44,506 nucleotides of DNA from assembly GCA_004193325.1 (NCBI GenBank), contig SEDW01000001.1, positions 1-44,506 of the forward strand, written 5' to 3'. The stretch is from Pseudomonadota bacterium. Its GTDB lineage: Bacteria > Bdellovibrionota_B > Oligoflexia > Oligoflexales > Oligoflexaceae. The position numbers and the translations under genes were made by a program. The number at the start of each line of letters is the position of its first letter. The first letter of the stretch is position 1. Under the pieces are notes generated by a model. The model did no database searches. It saw only the letters and a program-made list of their open reading frames with translations, and was not told the DNA's origin. This document shows positions 1 to 7,433 of this stretch, piece after piece.

Positions 1-596
1 CCGCGACCAAAGGTCGGCGGATCGAGAATAATGCCTTTATAAAGACGATTGCGGCGAATTTCACGCGCGACAAATTTTTGAACATCATCGGTCAACCAAC
101 GAATCGGAGCGGTCGTCAGTTCATTCACATCGGCATTCAGTCGGGCCCAGGCAACGCTGGTCTTCGACGCATCTACGTGAGCAACCTGTGCTCCACCTTG
201 AGCCGCTGCGAGGCTTGAACCACCGGTATAGGCGAAGAGATTGAGAACGTGGAACTCTTCGCCATCGGTTGAACCTTGATGACAAAGGTTCCGAATCCTT
301 TGCCAGTTCATGCGCTGCTCGGGGAAAAGTCCGAGATGACCAAAATCTGTGATTTCGATCTGCAGGTTGAGTCCACCGTATTCGATCAGCCATGGTTTTT
401 TGAGATTAGGATTCTCAATGTTCCACTTGCCATCGCCACCCGCGAAACGCTTGAAGTGCGCATCGACTTTACCCCATAGCTTTGGTTGCGAAGGCTTCCA
501 AACAGCTTGAGGCGAAGGCCTGATAATTCGAAAAGGCCCGACTTGTTCGAGTTTTTCGAAGTTACCACTATCTAGGAGGCGATAAGTATTGTGCAT
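1..596 (-). CDS. Class I SAM-dependent RNA methyltransferase (RlmI/COG1092-like), 3'-truncated
   Basis: The minus frame is open from an ATG at 596 to the window edge, giving the first 198 residues. The visible part has the Rossmann motif I FAYTGGSSLAAA, an acidic VDAS at the end of strand 2, and DPPTFGRG, the catalytic DPPxF motif shared by the RlmI/RlmK group of 23S rRNA m5C/m2G methyltransferases. The usual N-terminal PUA domain of E. coli RlmI is absent; the protein starts with a short beta-rich segment instead, like the shorter COG1092 members. The family transfers methyl groups from SAM to RNA, but the exact target cannot be read from sequence. It is separated from ald by a terminator, so it is probably transcribed on its own. 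The C-terminus lies outside the window. Confidence 0.85.
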   Translation of the reverse strand, partial: MHNTYRLLDSGNFEKLEQVGPFRIIRPSPQAVWKPSQPKLWGKVDAHFKRFAGGDGKWNIENPNLKKPWLIEYGGLNLQIEITDFGHLGLFPEQRMNWQRIRNLCHQGSTDGEEFHVLNLFAYTGGSSLAAAQGGAQVAHVDASKTSVAWARLNADVNELTTAPIRWLTDDVQKFVAREIRRNRLYKGIILDPPTFGR

Positions 597-610
597 GACG
601 ACCTGTAAAA

Positions 611-648
611 GAAAATGGCTCCCTTGCCCTAAAAGGCAAGGGAAGCCA
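611..648 (-). terminator. Rho-independent terminator of ald
   Basis: On the minus strand a long stem (GGCTTCCCTTGCC with GGGCAAGGGAGCC, one bulge) closes a short loop and is followed by ATTTTCTTTT. It lies 13 bases after the ald stop and before the methyltransferase start at 596. Confidence 0.8.
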
Positions 649-660
649 GGGAAAAACGAA

Positions 661-1767
661 TTAGAAATTCATCGGAGCGAAAGGTAGGTTCAACGCTTCT
701 GCAACCGCAGAATAGGTGACCTTGCCTTGATATGTGTTTAGACCGAGGCGTAGGGCTTCGGATTCTCTCAGAGCTTTCTCGAAACCTTTGTTAGCGAGTT
801 CCATCGCATAACGAAGAGTGACGTTAGTCAAAGCGTAAGTACTGGTCATAGGAACATCACCAGGAATGTTCGTTACACCGTAGTGAATCACGCCTTCGTC
901 AACGTAGACCGGATCATCATGAGTTGTCGGACGAATCGTCTCGATACATCCGCCCTGATCGATCGCGACATCAACGATAACCGAACCTGGGCTCATCGAA
1001 CGAACCATGTCACGGCTCACGAGACAAGGAGCTTTCGCACCCGCGATCAATACCGCACCAACAACGAGATCCGATTCTGCAACGGCATTGCCGATGTTTT
1101 CCGGAGTCGACATAAGTGTATCGGCATCATTACCGAAGATATCGTCAAGATAGGCGAGACGAGCAGCATTTACATCGAGAATCGTAACGCGGGCGCCGAG
1201 GCCGATCGCCATCTTCGCCGCATTGATACCAACCACACCGCCACCAACGATCGCAACGCGACCGCGGCGAACACCAGGGACGCCGCCGAGGAGGATGCCT
1301 TTACCACCGCGATGTTTTTGCAAACACTGCGCTCCGACCTGAACCGATACGCGGCCGGCAACTTCACTCATAGGAGTCAAGAGAGGAAGGGAACCGTTCG
1401 GGAGCTGAATGGTTTCATAAGCGATAGCGCTGATGTTTCTCTTCACGAGTTCGTGACCGAGTTCAGTTGCAGCAGCTAAATGGAGATATGTATAGAGAAT
1501 TTGGCCTGGACGCATGAGGGGGAATTCAGCAGCGATCGGTTCTTTGACCTTGATGATCATCTCTGCCTGGCCCCAGATGTCGGCCGCTTTATCGATCATT
1601 TTTGCGCCGGCTGCGACGAACTTGTCGTCAGGGATACCAGCGCCCACACCAGCTGATTTTTCAACGAGGACCTTGTGGCCAGCGTCGACTAACATCTTTA
1701 CGCCGCCCGGGACGATAGCGACTCTGTTTTCACGGTTCTTGATTTCTTTAGGGACACCGATGATCAT
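661..1767 (-). CDS. ald: Alanine dehydrogenase
   Basis: This is a 368-residue protein of normal Ald length. It catalyses NAD-dependent reversible oxidative deamination of L-alanine to pyruvate and ammonia in the cytoplasm. The family N-terminus [17 protein letters not shown] is intact. So are KVKEP, YTYLHLA, the nucleotide-binding [17 protein letters not shown] and the later [10 protein letters not shown] and THDDPVY segments. I chose the ATG at 1767 because it begins this family N-terminus and has AAGGA 8 bases upstream. An in-frame extension to 1824 has no homologous content. It is third in a same-strand run recQ, PhnP-like, ald, with a 77-base gap before it, and ends at a strong terminator. 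Confidence 0.96.
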   Translation of the reverse strand: MIIGVPKEIKNRENRVAIVPGGVKMLVDAGHKVLVEKSAGVGAGIPDDKFVAAGAKMIDKAADIWGQAEMIIKVKEPIAAEFPLMRPGQILYTYLHLAAATELGHELVKRNISAIAYETIQLPNGSLPLLTPMSEVAGRVSVQVGAQCLQKHRGGKGILLGGVPGVRRGRVAIVGGGVVGINAAKMAIGLGARVTILDVNAARLAYLDDIFGNDADTLMSTPENIGNAVAESDLVVGAVLIAGAKAPCLVSRDMVRSMSPGSVIVDVAIDQGGCIETIRPTTHDDPVYVDEGVIHYGVTNIPGDVPMTSTYALTNVTLRYAMELANKGFEKALRESEALRLGLNTYQGKVTYSAVAEALNLPFAPMNF

Positions 1768-1844
1768 GGATGCATCCTTACACGTTAGAGGAAGGAAATC
1801 GTCAGGAAAGGCCTCGCTTTTCACTAAGCAATTACCGCGATTTC

Positions 1845-2624
1845 TTACGATACCAAGCCTTCAAGGTCAATCGTCATTCCATCAAACGCATACTCCGCGA
1901 AATTTGGAAGCAGCGCTGCATGCTCGACATAATCGACATCGTGAGCCAGGTGCGAGATTATACCTCTTTTCACGCCTAAATCATCGAACAGTTGTAAGGT
2001 TTCAGGAATAACTGAGTGCGTCGAATGGGTCCCAAAATGAATCCCGCTCGCTACCATGACGTCGATTTTGCCTCGCCATTCCCGAATCTTGCTCTGAGGA
2101 AAATGTTTGAAATCAGTAACGTAGGCAAAACGCCCGAAACGAAAGCCGCAACTCCCTACGTTGCCGTGAACAAGACGAACCGTTTCAATATCGAAACCGG
2201 CAAAGGTGAACGGCTCATCTGGAATGGCGTGGAGTGTCACTTGAGGTGTTAATCCGTAGTAGCCTGTGTCCTCGAAGGCATAGCGAAACCTCGCCTTAAG
2301 CTCTTCGGAGTATTCGGGAAGGAGGTAGCAGTCGAGAGATTTTCGGGACTTGAAAAAAAATGCCCGAAGGTCATCAAAACCTGCGGTGTGATCGGAATGC
2401 ATGTGCGTATAGAGAAGTCCGTCGATCGATTCAATTCCAGCCCGCAAAACCTGAAGACGCATTTCGGGTGAAGTATCGATGAGGAGAGTGCGATCCCCTT
2501 CGCTCAAAGCAATTGAAGCGCGTGTTCTATGGTTTTTGGGGTCACTGCTCTTGCACACCTTACAGTGGCAGCCGATAACCGGGACGCCGGAGGATGTTCC
2601 TGAGCCTAAGATATGCACGCGCAT
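1845..2624 (-). CDS. PhnP-like MBL-fold metallo-hydrolase
   Basis: This is a 259-residue metallo-beta-lactamase-fold protein. The metal-binding HxHxDH motif is THMHSDH at residues 73 to 79. A CHCKVC cluster (C19, C21, C24) resembles the extra structural zinc site of PhnP, the phosphonate-pathway cyclic phosphodiesterase. Further metal ligands are likely in the YVTDFKH and ISHLAHD segments. No phn genes are nearby, so a phosphonate role is not supported by context. The fold is also used for other phosphodiester substrates, and I call only the family. The gene sits 51 bases downstream of recQ and 77 bases upstream of ald on the same strand. Confidence 0.85.
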   Translation of the reverse strand: MRVHILGSGTSSGVPVIGCHCKVCKSSDPKNHRTRASIALSEGDRTLLIDTSPEMRLQVLRAGIESIDGLLYTHMHSDHTAGFDDLRAFFFKSRKSLDCYLLPEYSEELKARFRYAFEDTGYYGLTPQVTLHAIPDEPFTFAGFDIETVRLVHGNVGSCGFRFGRFAYVTDFKHFPQSKIREWRGKIDVMVASGIHFGTHSTHSVIPETLQLFDDLGVKRGIISHLAHDVDYVEHAALLPNFAEYAFDGMTIDLEGLVS

Positions 2625-2675
2625 AAGGGTATCCTCTCTGCAAATCGGAGTGAAAGGCAGCGTTCACCCAAAGGC

Positions 2676-4133
2676 TTATTGAAAATATTGTTCGATGGAA
2701 AGCCTTGGGGATGCAGAGCCTTTGACAAGTTTATGCATCGCGTTGAGCTTGTCAAACCTCCATGCTACCTGCTCGCGGAGGGCTTGTAAAAGCTTATTCA
2801 AACCGCCAAAATCCTCGCCCATCACCACAAATGTCTCGAACAAATAATTGTCCTCTTCCGACACTGTTTCGATGACCTTGAGCGCCTGTTCCTTGACAAA
2901 GAATTCAAAGGCGCCCTGGATCGTTTCAAGCGGCAAAAGTGCCTGCATACTTAGCTGCTGGACGAGCGCTTCCTGTCTGTAAGTCTTTTTCTCAGAGAAA
3001 TTTTCTTCTATGAAATTCCAGATCTTTGGCAGTTCCTTTTCGCTGGGAAAAGATTTTTCGATCATAAATTTCTGCAGAAAATAATCTCGCGGCCCGTAAT
3101 AAAGATCACAATTCGCGTGATAGCCATCTCGACCGGCGCGACCGATTTCCTGCGTATAAGATTCGATCGAACAGGGCATGTTCGCATGAAAAACATATCG
3201 AATGTTTGGCAGGTTAATACCCATTCCGAAGGCTTTTGTCGCCACCATTGTGCGAACTTTACCTGACATGAAGTCCTGCTGCGCCTTCTGTCTTTGATCA
3301 GGCATCATGCCGCCATGATACTGCCCAGCGGGGATTTTTCTAGCCCTTAGGCTGCGAAAAATCTCTTCGACGTTCTTGCGAGTGGAGGCATAGATGATGC
3401 CTTGGTCCTCGCGTGCGGCAGCCGCATCGATAATATTTTGTTTTTGCATCTCCATGTTCTGACAATGGTAGATGTTGAGCTCAAGATTCTCACGAACCGA
3501 ACTCAAAGCGATGAACTGAGGATCTTTCATGCGAAGACTCTTCACGACCTCGCCACGTTCCCGGGGCGTAACGGTCGCGGTCAAAGCCATCTTTGGGCAA
3601 TTCGCCGAGATTTCATCGAGGTTGGCGCCGAGTTTTGCATACTCCGGGCGAAACCCCTGGCCCCACTGCTGAACACAATGCGCTTCGTCAATGGCTATGA
3701 GAGAGATCTTGATGTCTTTCAACATCTCGCGGAAGCCATTGAGTGCCAGGCGCTCCGGTGACACATAAAGGACTTTTATTTCGCCGTTGGCTATTTTTTT
3801 GATCGCCGATTTTTTCTCATCCGGGGACATGTGACTGTCAAAGGAGAGCGAAGGAATTTTTAGCTTTTCGAGCTGACTCTGCTGATCCCTCATGAGGGCG
3901 ATCAAAGGCGAGACGACCAGAACCATTCCCGGTAGAAAGAGAGAGGGAACGATGTAACAGAAACTTTTTCCGCTGCCAGTTGGCACCACGAGAAAGCTGT
4001 CACGTCCGCGACCCACAGCAAGAATGGCTTGTTTTTGAAACTCATGAAAGCCATCTATCCCTATGCGTTGAGCCAACTGCTCAAAAAGCGAGGAACTGAC
4101 TGGATTCTTGTAGGTTTCTACAACTGGCTGCAT
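2676..4133 (-). CDS. recQ: ATP-dependent DNA helicase RecQ, short form
   Basis: This 485-residue superfamily 2 helicase unwinds DNA 3' to 5' in recombination and repair. Visible motifs are the Walker A VPTGSGKS (residues 50 to 57), DEAHCVQQWG with FRPEY for motif II and the RecQ aromatic loop, TATVTPRE (motif III), and QEIGRAGRDG (motif VI). The usual CVSQWGHDFRPEY reads CVQQWGQGFRPEY here. The protein ends after a short winged-helix-like region and has no HRDC domain; it is about 120 residues shorter than E. coli RecQ and resembles the RecS-type short forms. The gene is divergent from the aspartate kinase gene across about 108 bases, which must hold both promoters. Confidence 0.93.
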   Translation of the reverse strand: MQPVVETYKNPVSSSLFEQLAQRIGIDGFHEFQKQAILAVGRGRDSFLVVPTGSGKSFCYIVPSLFLPGMVLVVSPLIALMRDQQSQLEKLKIPSLSFDSHMSPDEKKSAIKKIANGEIKVLYVSPERLALNGFREMLKDIKISLIAIDEAHCVQQWGQGFRPEYAKLGANLDEISANCPKMALTATVTPRERGEVVKSLRMKDPQFIALSSVRENLELNIYHCQNMEMQKQNIIDAAAAREDQGIIYASTRKNVEEIFRSLRARKIPAGQYHGGMMPDQRQKAQQDFMSGKVRTMVATKAFGMGINLPNIRYVFHANMPCSIESYTQEIGRAGRDGYHANCDLYYGPRDYFLQKFMIEKSFPSEKELPKIWNFIEENFSEKKTYRQEALVQQLSMQALLPLETIQGAFEFFVKEQALKVIETVSEEDNYLFETFVVMGEDFGGLNKLLQALREQVAWRFDKLNAMHKLVKGSASPRLSIEQYFQ

Positions 4134-4241
4134 ACTAGATTTGGTCTTTCTACATCGAGAAGATTTGTCGTACTGACTTTATCCAACAACCATAGCTGAT
4201 ATTCGACCTGAAATCACAGATTTCAATGAGGAAACATAACA

Positions 4242-5432
4242 TTGAGTCTCTACATCCAGAAGTATGGCGGCACCTCAGTCGGCACGCTTGACCGCATCAA
4301 GGCTGTCGCGGCGCACATAGCTTCCACCTATCGTCAGGGCCATCGCGTGGTTGTCGTCGTGAGTGCCATGGGCCAGCAAACTGATGAGTTGCTGGAAATG
4401 GCTTTGAAACTCAGTTCGAACCCGTCTCAGCGCGAAGTCGATATGCTTCTTACTGTAGGCGAGCGAATTAGTATGTCGCTCCTTTCGATAGCCCTAAACG
4501 ATCTAAACATACCGACTGTATCCCTCACTGGGTCTCAGTCTGGCATACTCACTGATAATAACTTCGGCAACGCCAAGATCAACCGAATTTTGGGTGATCG
4601 GGTCCGTCGGGGCATCGAAGATAATAAACTCGTCATCGTTGCTGGCTTTCAGGGAATGTCAGAAGACGAAAAAGAAATCACGACCCTGGGACGCGGCGGA
4701 TCGGATCTCACAGCCATCGCCCTCACCCATAGTCTTAAGGCGGATCGTTGTCAGATCTATAAGGATGTTGATGGCGTCTGCAGTGCCGATCCAAGGCTGG
4801 TGCCAACGGCCCGCGTGATCCCAAGCATGAGCTGGGACACGTTAAGCAATCTCACTTGGTATGGATCGGGAGTGGTTCACAACCGGGGCGTGCATCTGGC
4901 GAAGAAATATAAAATTCCGCTCGAAATCCGCTCCAGCTTTAATCTTGAAACACATGGAACTTTGATAGGGAGCGTTAAGCCCGTGGAAAAAGCCGTTGTA
5001 CATGCCCTCACACATCGTAAAGACCTCGCATGGCTTCGTCTCGATTCATGCGACTCGTCGAAGATTCCGGAAATCCTCAGCTTCCTTTTCACTCAGGGCG
5101 AGCACCCGCTGTTCATTCAGCAAAACAGTGGGGATGCCGGAAATTGGGTGGAACTTGTGATGAGCCAGCACGCTGTGATTAAGTTCGAACGTTATGTGAA
5201 GGCGAGTCATGACTCGAGCAGCCTGCGTGTCCTGGCACAGAATCTAACCTGCGTTACAGCTGTCGGCGACGGCTTCTGGCAAGAGCCAAAGGTCATCGAG
5301 AAAGCTCTGCAAAGTCTGGGCAAGCCTACCGTTTTGGTCGACTGCAAAAACAATGTCCTCAACATGTTTATGCAACATGGCAATCTCGAAGAAATTCTCG
5401 GGCGCCTGCATAAAGCTCTGATCGAAGCATAA
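4242..5432 (+). CDS. lysC: Aspartate kinase
   Basis: This 396-residue enzyme phosphorylates L-aspartate as the first step to lysine, threonine, methionine and diaminopimelate. The N-terminal KYGGTSVG (residues 7 to 14), the GRGGSDLTA loop and YKDVDGVCSADPRLVP are all present. The kinase domain ends near residue 245, and the rest is the regulatory ACT-domain region, shorter and less conserved. I chose the TTG at 4242 because it gives the family N-terminus MSLYIQKYGGTSVG and GAGGA lies 9 bases upstream. It stands alone, divergent from recQ, and ends at a bidirectional terminator. Confidence 0.95.
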   Translation: MSLYIQKYGGTSVGTLDRIKAVAAHIASTYRQGHRVVVVVSAMGQQTDELLEMALKLSSNPSQREVDMLLTVGERISMSLLSIALNDLNIPTVSLTGSQSGILTDNNFGNAKINRILGDRVRRGIEDNKLVIVAGFQGMSEDEKEITTLGRGGSDLTAIALTHSLKADRCQIYKDVDGVCSADPRLVPTARVIPSMSWDTLSNLTWYGSGVVHNRGVHLAKKYKIPLEIRSSFNLETHGTLIGSVKPVEKAVVHALTHRKDLAWLRLDSCDSSKIPEILSFLFTQGEHPLFIQQNSGDAGNWVELVMSQHAVIKFERYVKASHDSSSLRVLAQNLTCVTAVGDGFWQEPKVIEKALQSLGKPTVLVDCKNNVLNMFMQHGNLEEILGRLHKALIEA

Positions 5433-5434
5433 AA

Positions 5435-5456
5435 AAAAGGCCCGGATGGGCCTTTT
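5435..5456. terminator. Bidirectional intrinsic terminator between convergent genes
   Basis: A stem AAAAGGCCC / GGGCCTTTT closes the loop GGAT. Runs of A on the left and T on the right make it usable for the aspartate kinase on plus and for the 5481 to 6341 gene on minus. The left A-run, a U-run when read leftward, is longer. Confidence 0.85.
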
Positions 5457-5480
5457 CCTCTATTCTCATGTGATCGGGAA

Positions 5481-6341
5481 TTATTTGATTGTACCGTTGA
5501 GGCCCAGGAAGAATGCGGTGTTGTTGGAATTATGAAGATGAAGGATGGCGAGACCGACTTCCGGTTGAATGCCATCACGTCTCCAGACCGCAGCGGCACC
5601 GCCTCTTGCGTAAATGCCCATTCCATCCTTGAAGCGGCTGTTCAGAATCTTGTCCTTGTCATAATCGCCAGACAAAGTAACTGTCCCCACTCCAAAACCC
5701 ACTTCAGCATCGAGACGAATTGCGATCGCAGCGAAAGGTAAAATCATCTCGCTCACACCACCGCTGGCACCCATGCTGTTGATATTCACATCGAGCGATT
5801 GAATTCCACCGAGGTTATCCGAAGCCGACCCTTTACCAGTCAGGTAGTGCAGACGTCCGAAATAAGAAAAATCTCGCCAGAAGTGTTTAAAGAAGAGGCC
5901 GCTGACCTCAGTTCCGATAAATCCGTCACCAATACCGATGTTCACCAGAGCGATCTGTCCGGCCCAAGCTGTGCGGGCGAGCGGTGTGATGATCTTATAG
6001 TGAGCTTCGGGTGCGGAATAGGCGAGATCATTGATGATGTCTATGTCGTGGCTTCGTAAGAGAATAGCCCACTTTTTTGTGATTTTGATAATGCGTTTGC
6101 CACCGTCGATGTCGGTGACTTCGCCCAGCGCGACAAGCTCTTTCTCAGGGGTGAAAACACCGACCTTATCACCAACGGTAAGGCGACGAGTCTGCACCTC
6201 ACACTGGGCCTGATCTTTGTCACACTTAAAAGGAAAAGCGAAAGAGGTCGAGCTCCAGAGCACAAAGGCTAAGGCCAATAATCTTTTCACGGGCGGAAGT
6301 CCCCCAGCAGGCGATGATCGTTCGAATGGACTATTAGTCAT
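5481..6341 (-). CDS. Exported protein, probable outer-membrane beta-barrel, unknown function
   Basis: I do not recognise a named family. The N-terminus carries a signal peptide, KRLLALAFVLWSSTSFA, with likely cleavage before FPFKCDK. A short beta domain follows, with VGDKVGVFTPEKELVALGEVTDIDGGKR. From about residue 110 onward alternating hydrophobic and glycine/aromatic strands look like a small outer-membrane barrel. The frame starts at ATG 6341, overlapping the upstream stop as ATGA, which suggests translational coupling. An internal GTG at 6290 with GGGGGA upstream would give a more compact signal peptide and is a real alternative. It is the last gene of the dnaX/MglA-like unit. Confidence 0.7.
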   Translation of the reverse strand: MTNSPFERSSPAGGLPPVKRLLALAFVLWSSTSFAFPFKCDKDQAQCEVQTRRLTVGDKVGVFTPEKELVALGEVTDIDGGKRIIKITKKWAILLRSHDIDIINDLAYSAPEAHYKIITPLARTAWAGQIALVNIGIGDGFIGTEVSGLFFKHFWRDFSYFGRLHYLTGKGSASDNLGGIQSLDVNINSMGASGGVSEMILPFAAIAIRLDAEVGFGVGTVTLSGDYDKDKILNSRFKDGMGIYARGGAAAVWRRDGIQPEVGLAILHLHNSNNTAFFLGLNGTIK

Positions 6342-6823
6342 TCTACCAAAGTTTCAGAACTTTCGCTCGCCAGATCCTTAAGCCTTTTTCTGACCTCTTC
6401 ATCGGCTTCCAATACGGAAATTTCGGCATCTGCGGCGCCGGCCATGTATTGAAGCGCTTTCATGTAAGACAGGCGATTGCCACCCGAAGGCATACTGCGC
6501 AAGACCTGAGCGATAGGAAACCAGCTCGGATCGGCTTCAAAAACTTCTGCTTTGGGTCTCATCAGATAAAGCACAGACGAAACCTGTCCTTCGCTTCGCA
6601 AGACCGGATCGATTGCAGCAATGGGTTCGATTTTGCCCTCGAGATCATTTCTGCCAAAGAATTTTTCCACGGCGAGAATTGCCTGTTTCGAGAGCGCGAG
6701 GGAATTATCCACCACACAATGAATACCGAAATAAGCGCCTCCCGAAGTCGGAAAACGCATGACACCAGTCTTATCGTAGACTGGCAGGAGAATGGTAAGA
6801 GTAGGGGCTTTGGTAATGATCAT
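6338..6823 (-). CDS. Conserved-looking protein of unknown function
   Basis: This is a 161-residue cytoplasmic protein with no signal peptide or membrane segment and no motif I can assign. The first half is beta-rich (TILLPVYD, GAYFGIHCVVDN). A central helix, LALSKQAILAVEKFFG, follows, and the C-terminus is acidic and helical (ISVLEADEEVRKRLKDL). It lies 12 bases after the MglA-like gene and overlaps the next gene by 4 bases, so it is very probably cotranscribed. MglA usually works with an MglB roadblock protein. This product has MglB-like length but no roadblock pattern that I can see, so I do not call it MglB. Confidence 0.65.
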   Translation of the reverse strand: MIITKAPTLTILLPVYDKTGVMRFPTSGGAYFGIHCVVDNSLALSKQAILAVEKFFGRNDLEGKIEPIAAIDPVLRSEGQVSSVLYLMRPKAEVFEADPSWFPIAQVLRSMPSGGNRLSYMKALQYMAGAADAEISVLEADEEVRKRLKDLASESSETLVE

Positions 6824-6835
6824 CGAATATCCCGT

Positions 6836-7414
6836 TTAGCTACGGCCAAGCTCATCGAGAACGAGACCTGAGATTTTTTGCACGGTTTCCATCGTACCCA
6901 GATGCTCGGTGGCAACAGCTTCAATATCGAGAAGTCCCTGCGCGTTAAATTCGCTACGAAGAGCTTCAAGGGTTAAAGCATCCCGTTCGTCACGCTTGTT
7001 GTACTGAAGAACCCTGGGGATGGAGCTTAGGTTGTACCCTTCCTGGGTCAGCATGTCCTTGAGTTTCGCCCAGGCATCAATATTGTCCTGCAGGGCACTC
7101 AAACTACTGTCGACCACAAACACGATTCCATCGATACCCCGCGTAATCACCATATTGAAGGTGGGGTAGAGGTTGTGTTCGGGAAGAGTGTAGATGTGTA
7201 ACTTCACGTGAAAATCTTTAAGCTGGCCGACCGAAAGCGGCATGAACTCAAAGGGAGCATTGAATTTGTCCTCGAATGACAAAGGCTCCTTGGTCAGACG
7301 AACCTGCGATTTGTGAAAAATCGATTTCAGGTTTTCCGTCTTACCCGATCCTTTGGCGCCGACATACAGTATTTTGCAGTGGATTTCGCGCGTCTCAAAA
7401 TTTGCATAGGCCAT
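6836..7414 (-). CDS. MglA-family small Ras-like GTPase with altered switch motifs
   Basis: This 192-residue protein matches the bacterial polarity GTPase MglA along its whole length. It begins MAYANFETREIHCKILYVG, then has the P-loop GAKGSGKT (residues 19 to 26), FMPLSVGQLKDF and the G4 motif QYNKRD (N139 to D142). The ATG at 7414 was chosen because it starts this conserved N-terminus and has GGGAGG 8 bases upstream; a longer frame to 7588 only reads through the dnaX tail. Where M. xanthus MglA has TVPGQ in switch II, this protein has TLPEH (residues 76 to 80). The switch I ETDRT region is changed to FEDKF. The residues linked to hydrolysis (Arg53, Gln82) are therefore not conserved. It lies 19 bases downstream of dnaX. 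Confidence 0.9.
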   Translation of the reverse strand: MAYANFETREIHCKILYVGAKGSGKTENLKSIFHKSQVRLTKEPLSFEDKFNAPFEFMPLSVGQLKDFHVKLHIYTLPEHNLYPTFNMVITRGIDGIVFVVDSSLSALQDNIDAWAKLKDMLTQEGYNLSSIPRVLQYNKRDERDALTLEALRSEFNAQGLLDIEAVATEHLGTMETVQKISGLVLDELGRS

Positions 7415-7433
7415 ACCCGAGGCCTCCCACCCT

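Noticed and set aside
883-1479. Plus-strand open frame of 198 codons opposite ald
   Set aside because: Antisense to a fully conserved ald; composition follows the opposite strand and there is no ribosome site or family match.
6338-6823. Reading the 161-residue gene as MglB
   Set aside because: Position and length fit, but no roadblock/LC7 pattern is visible; function left open.
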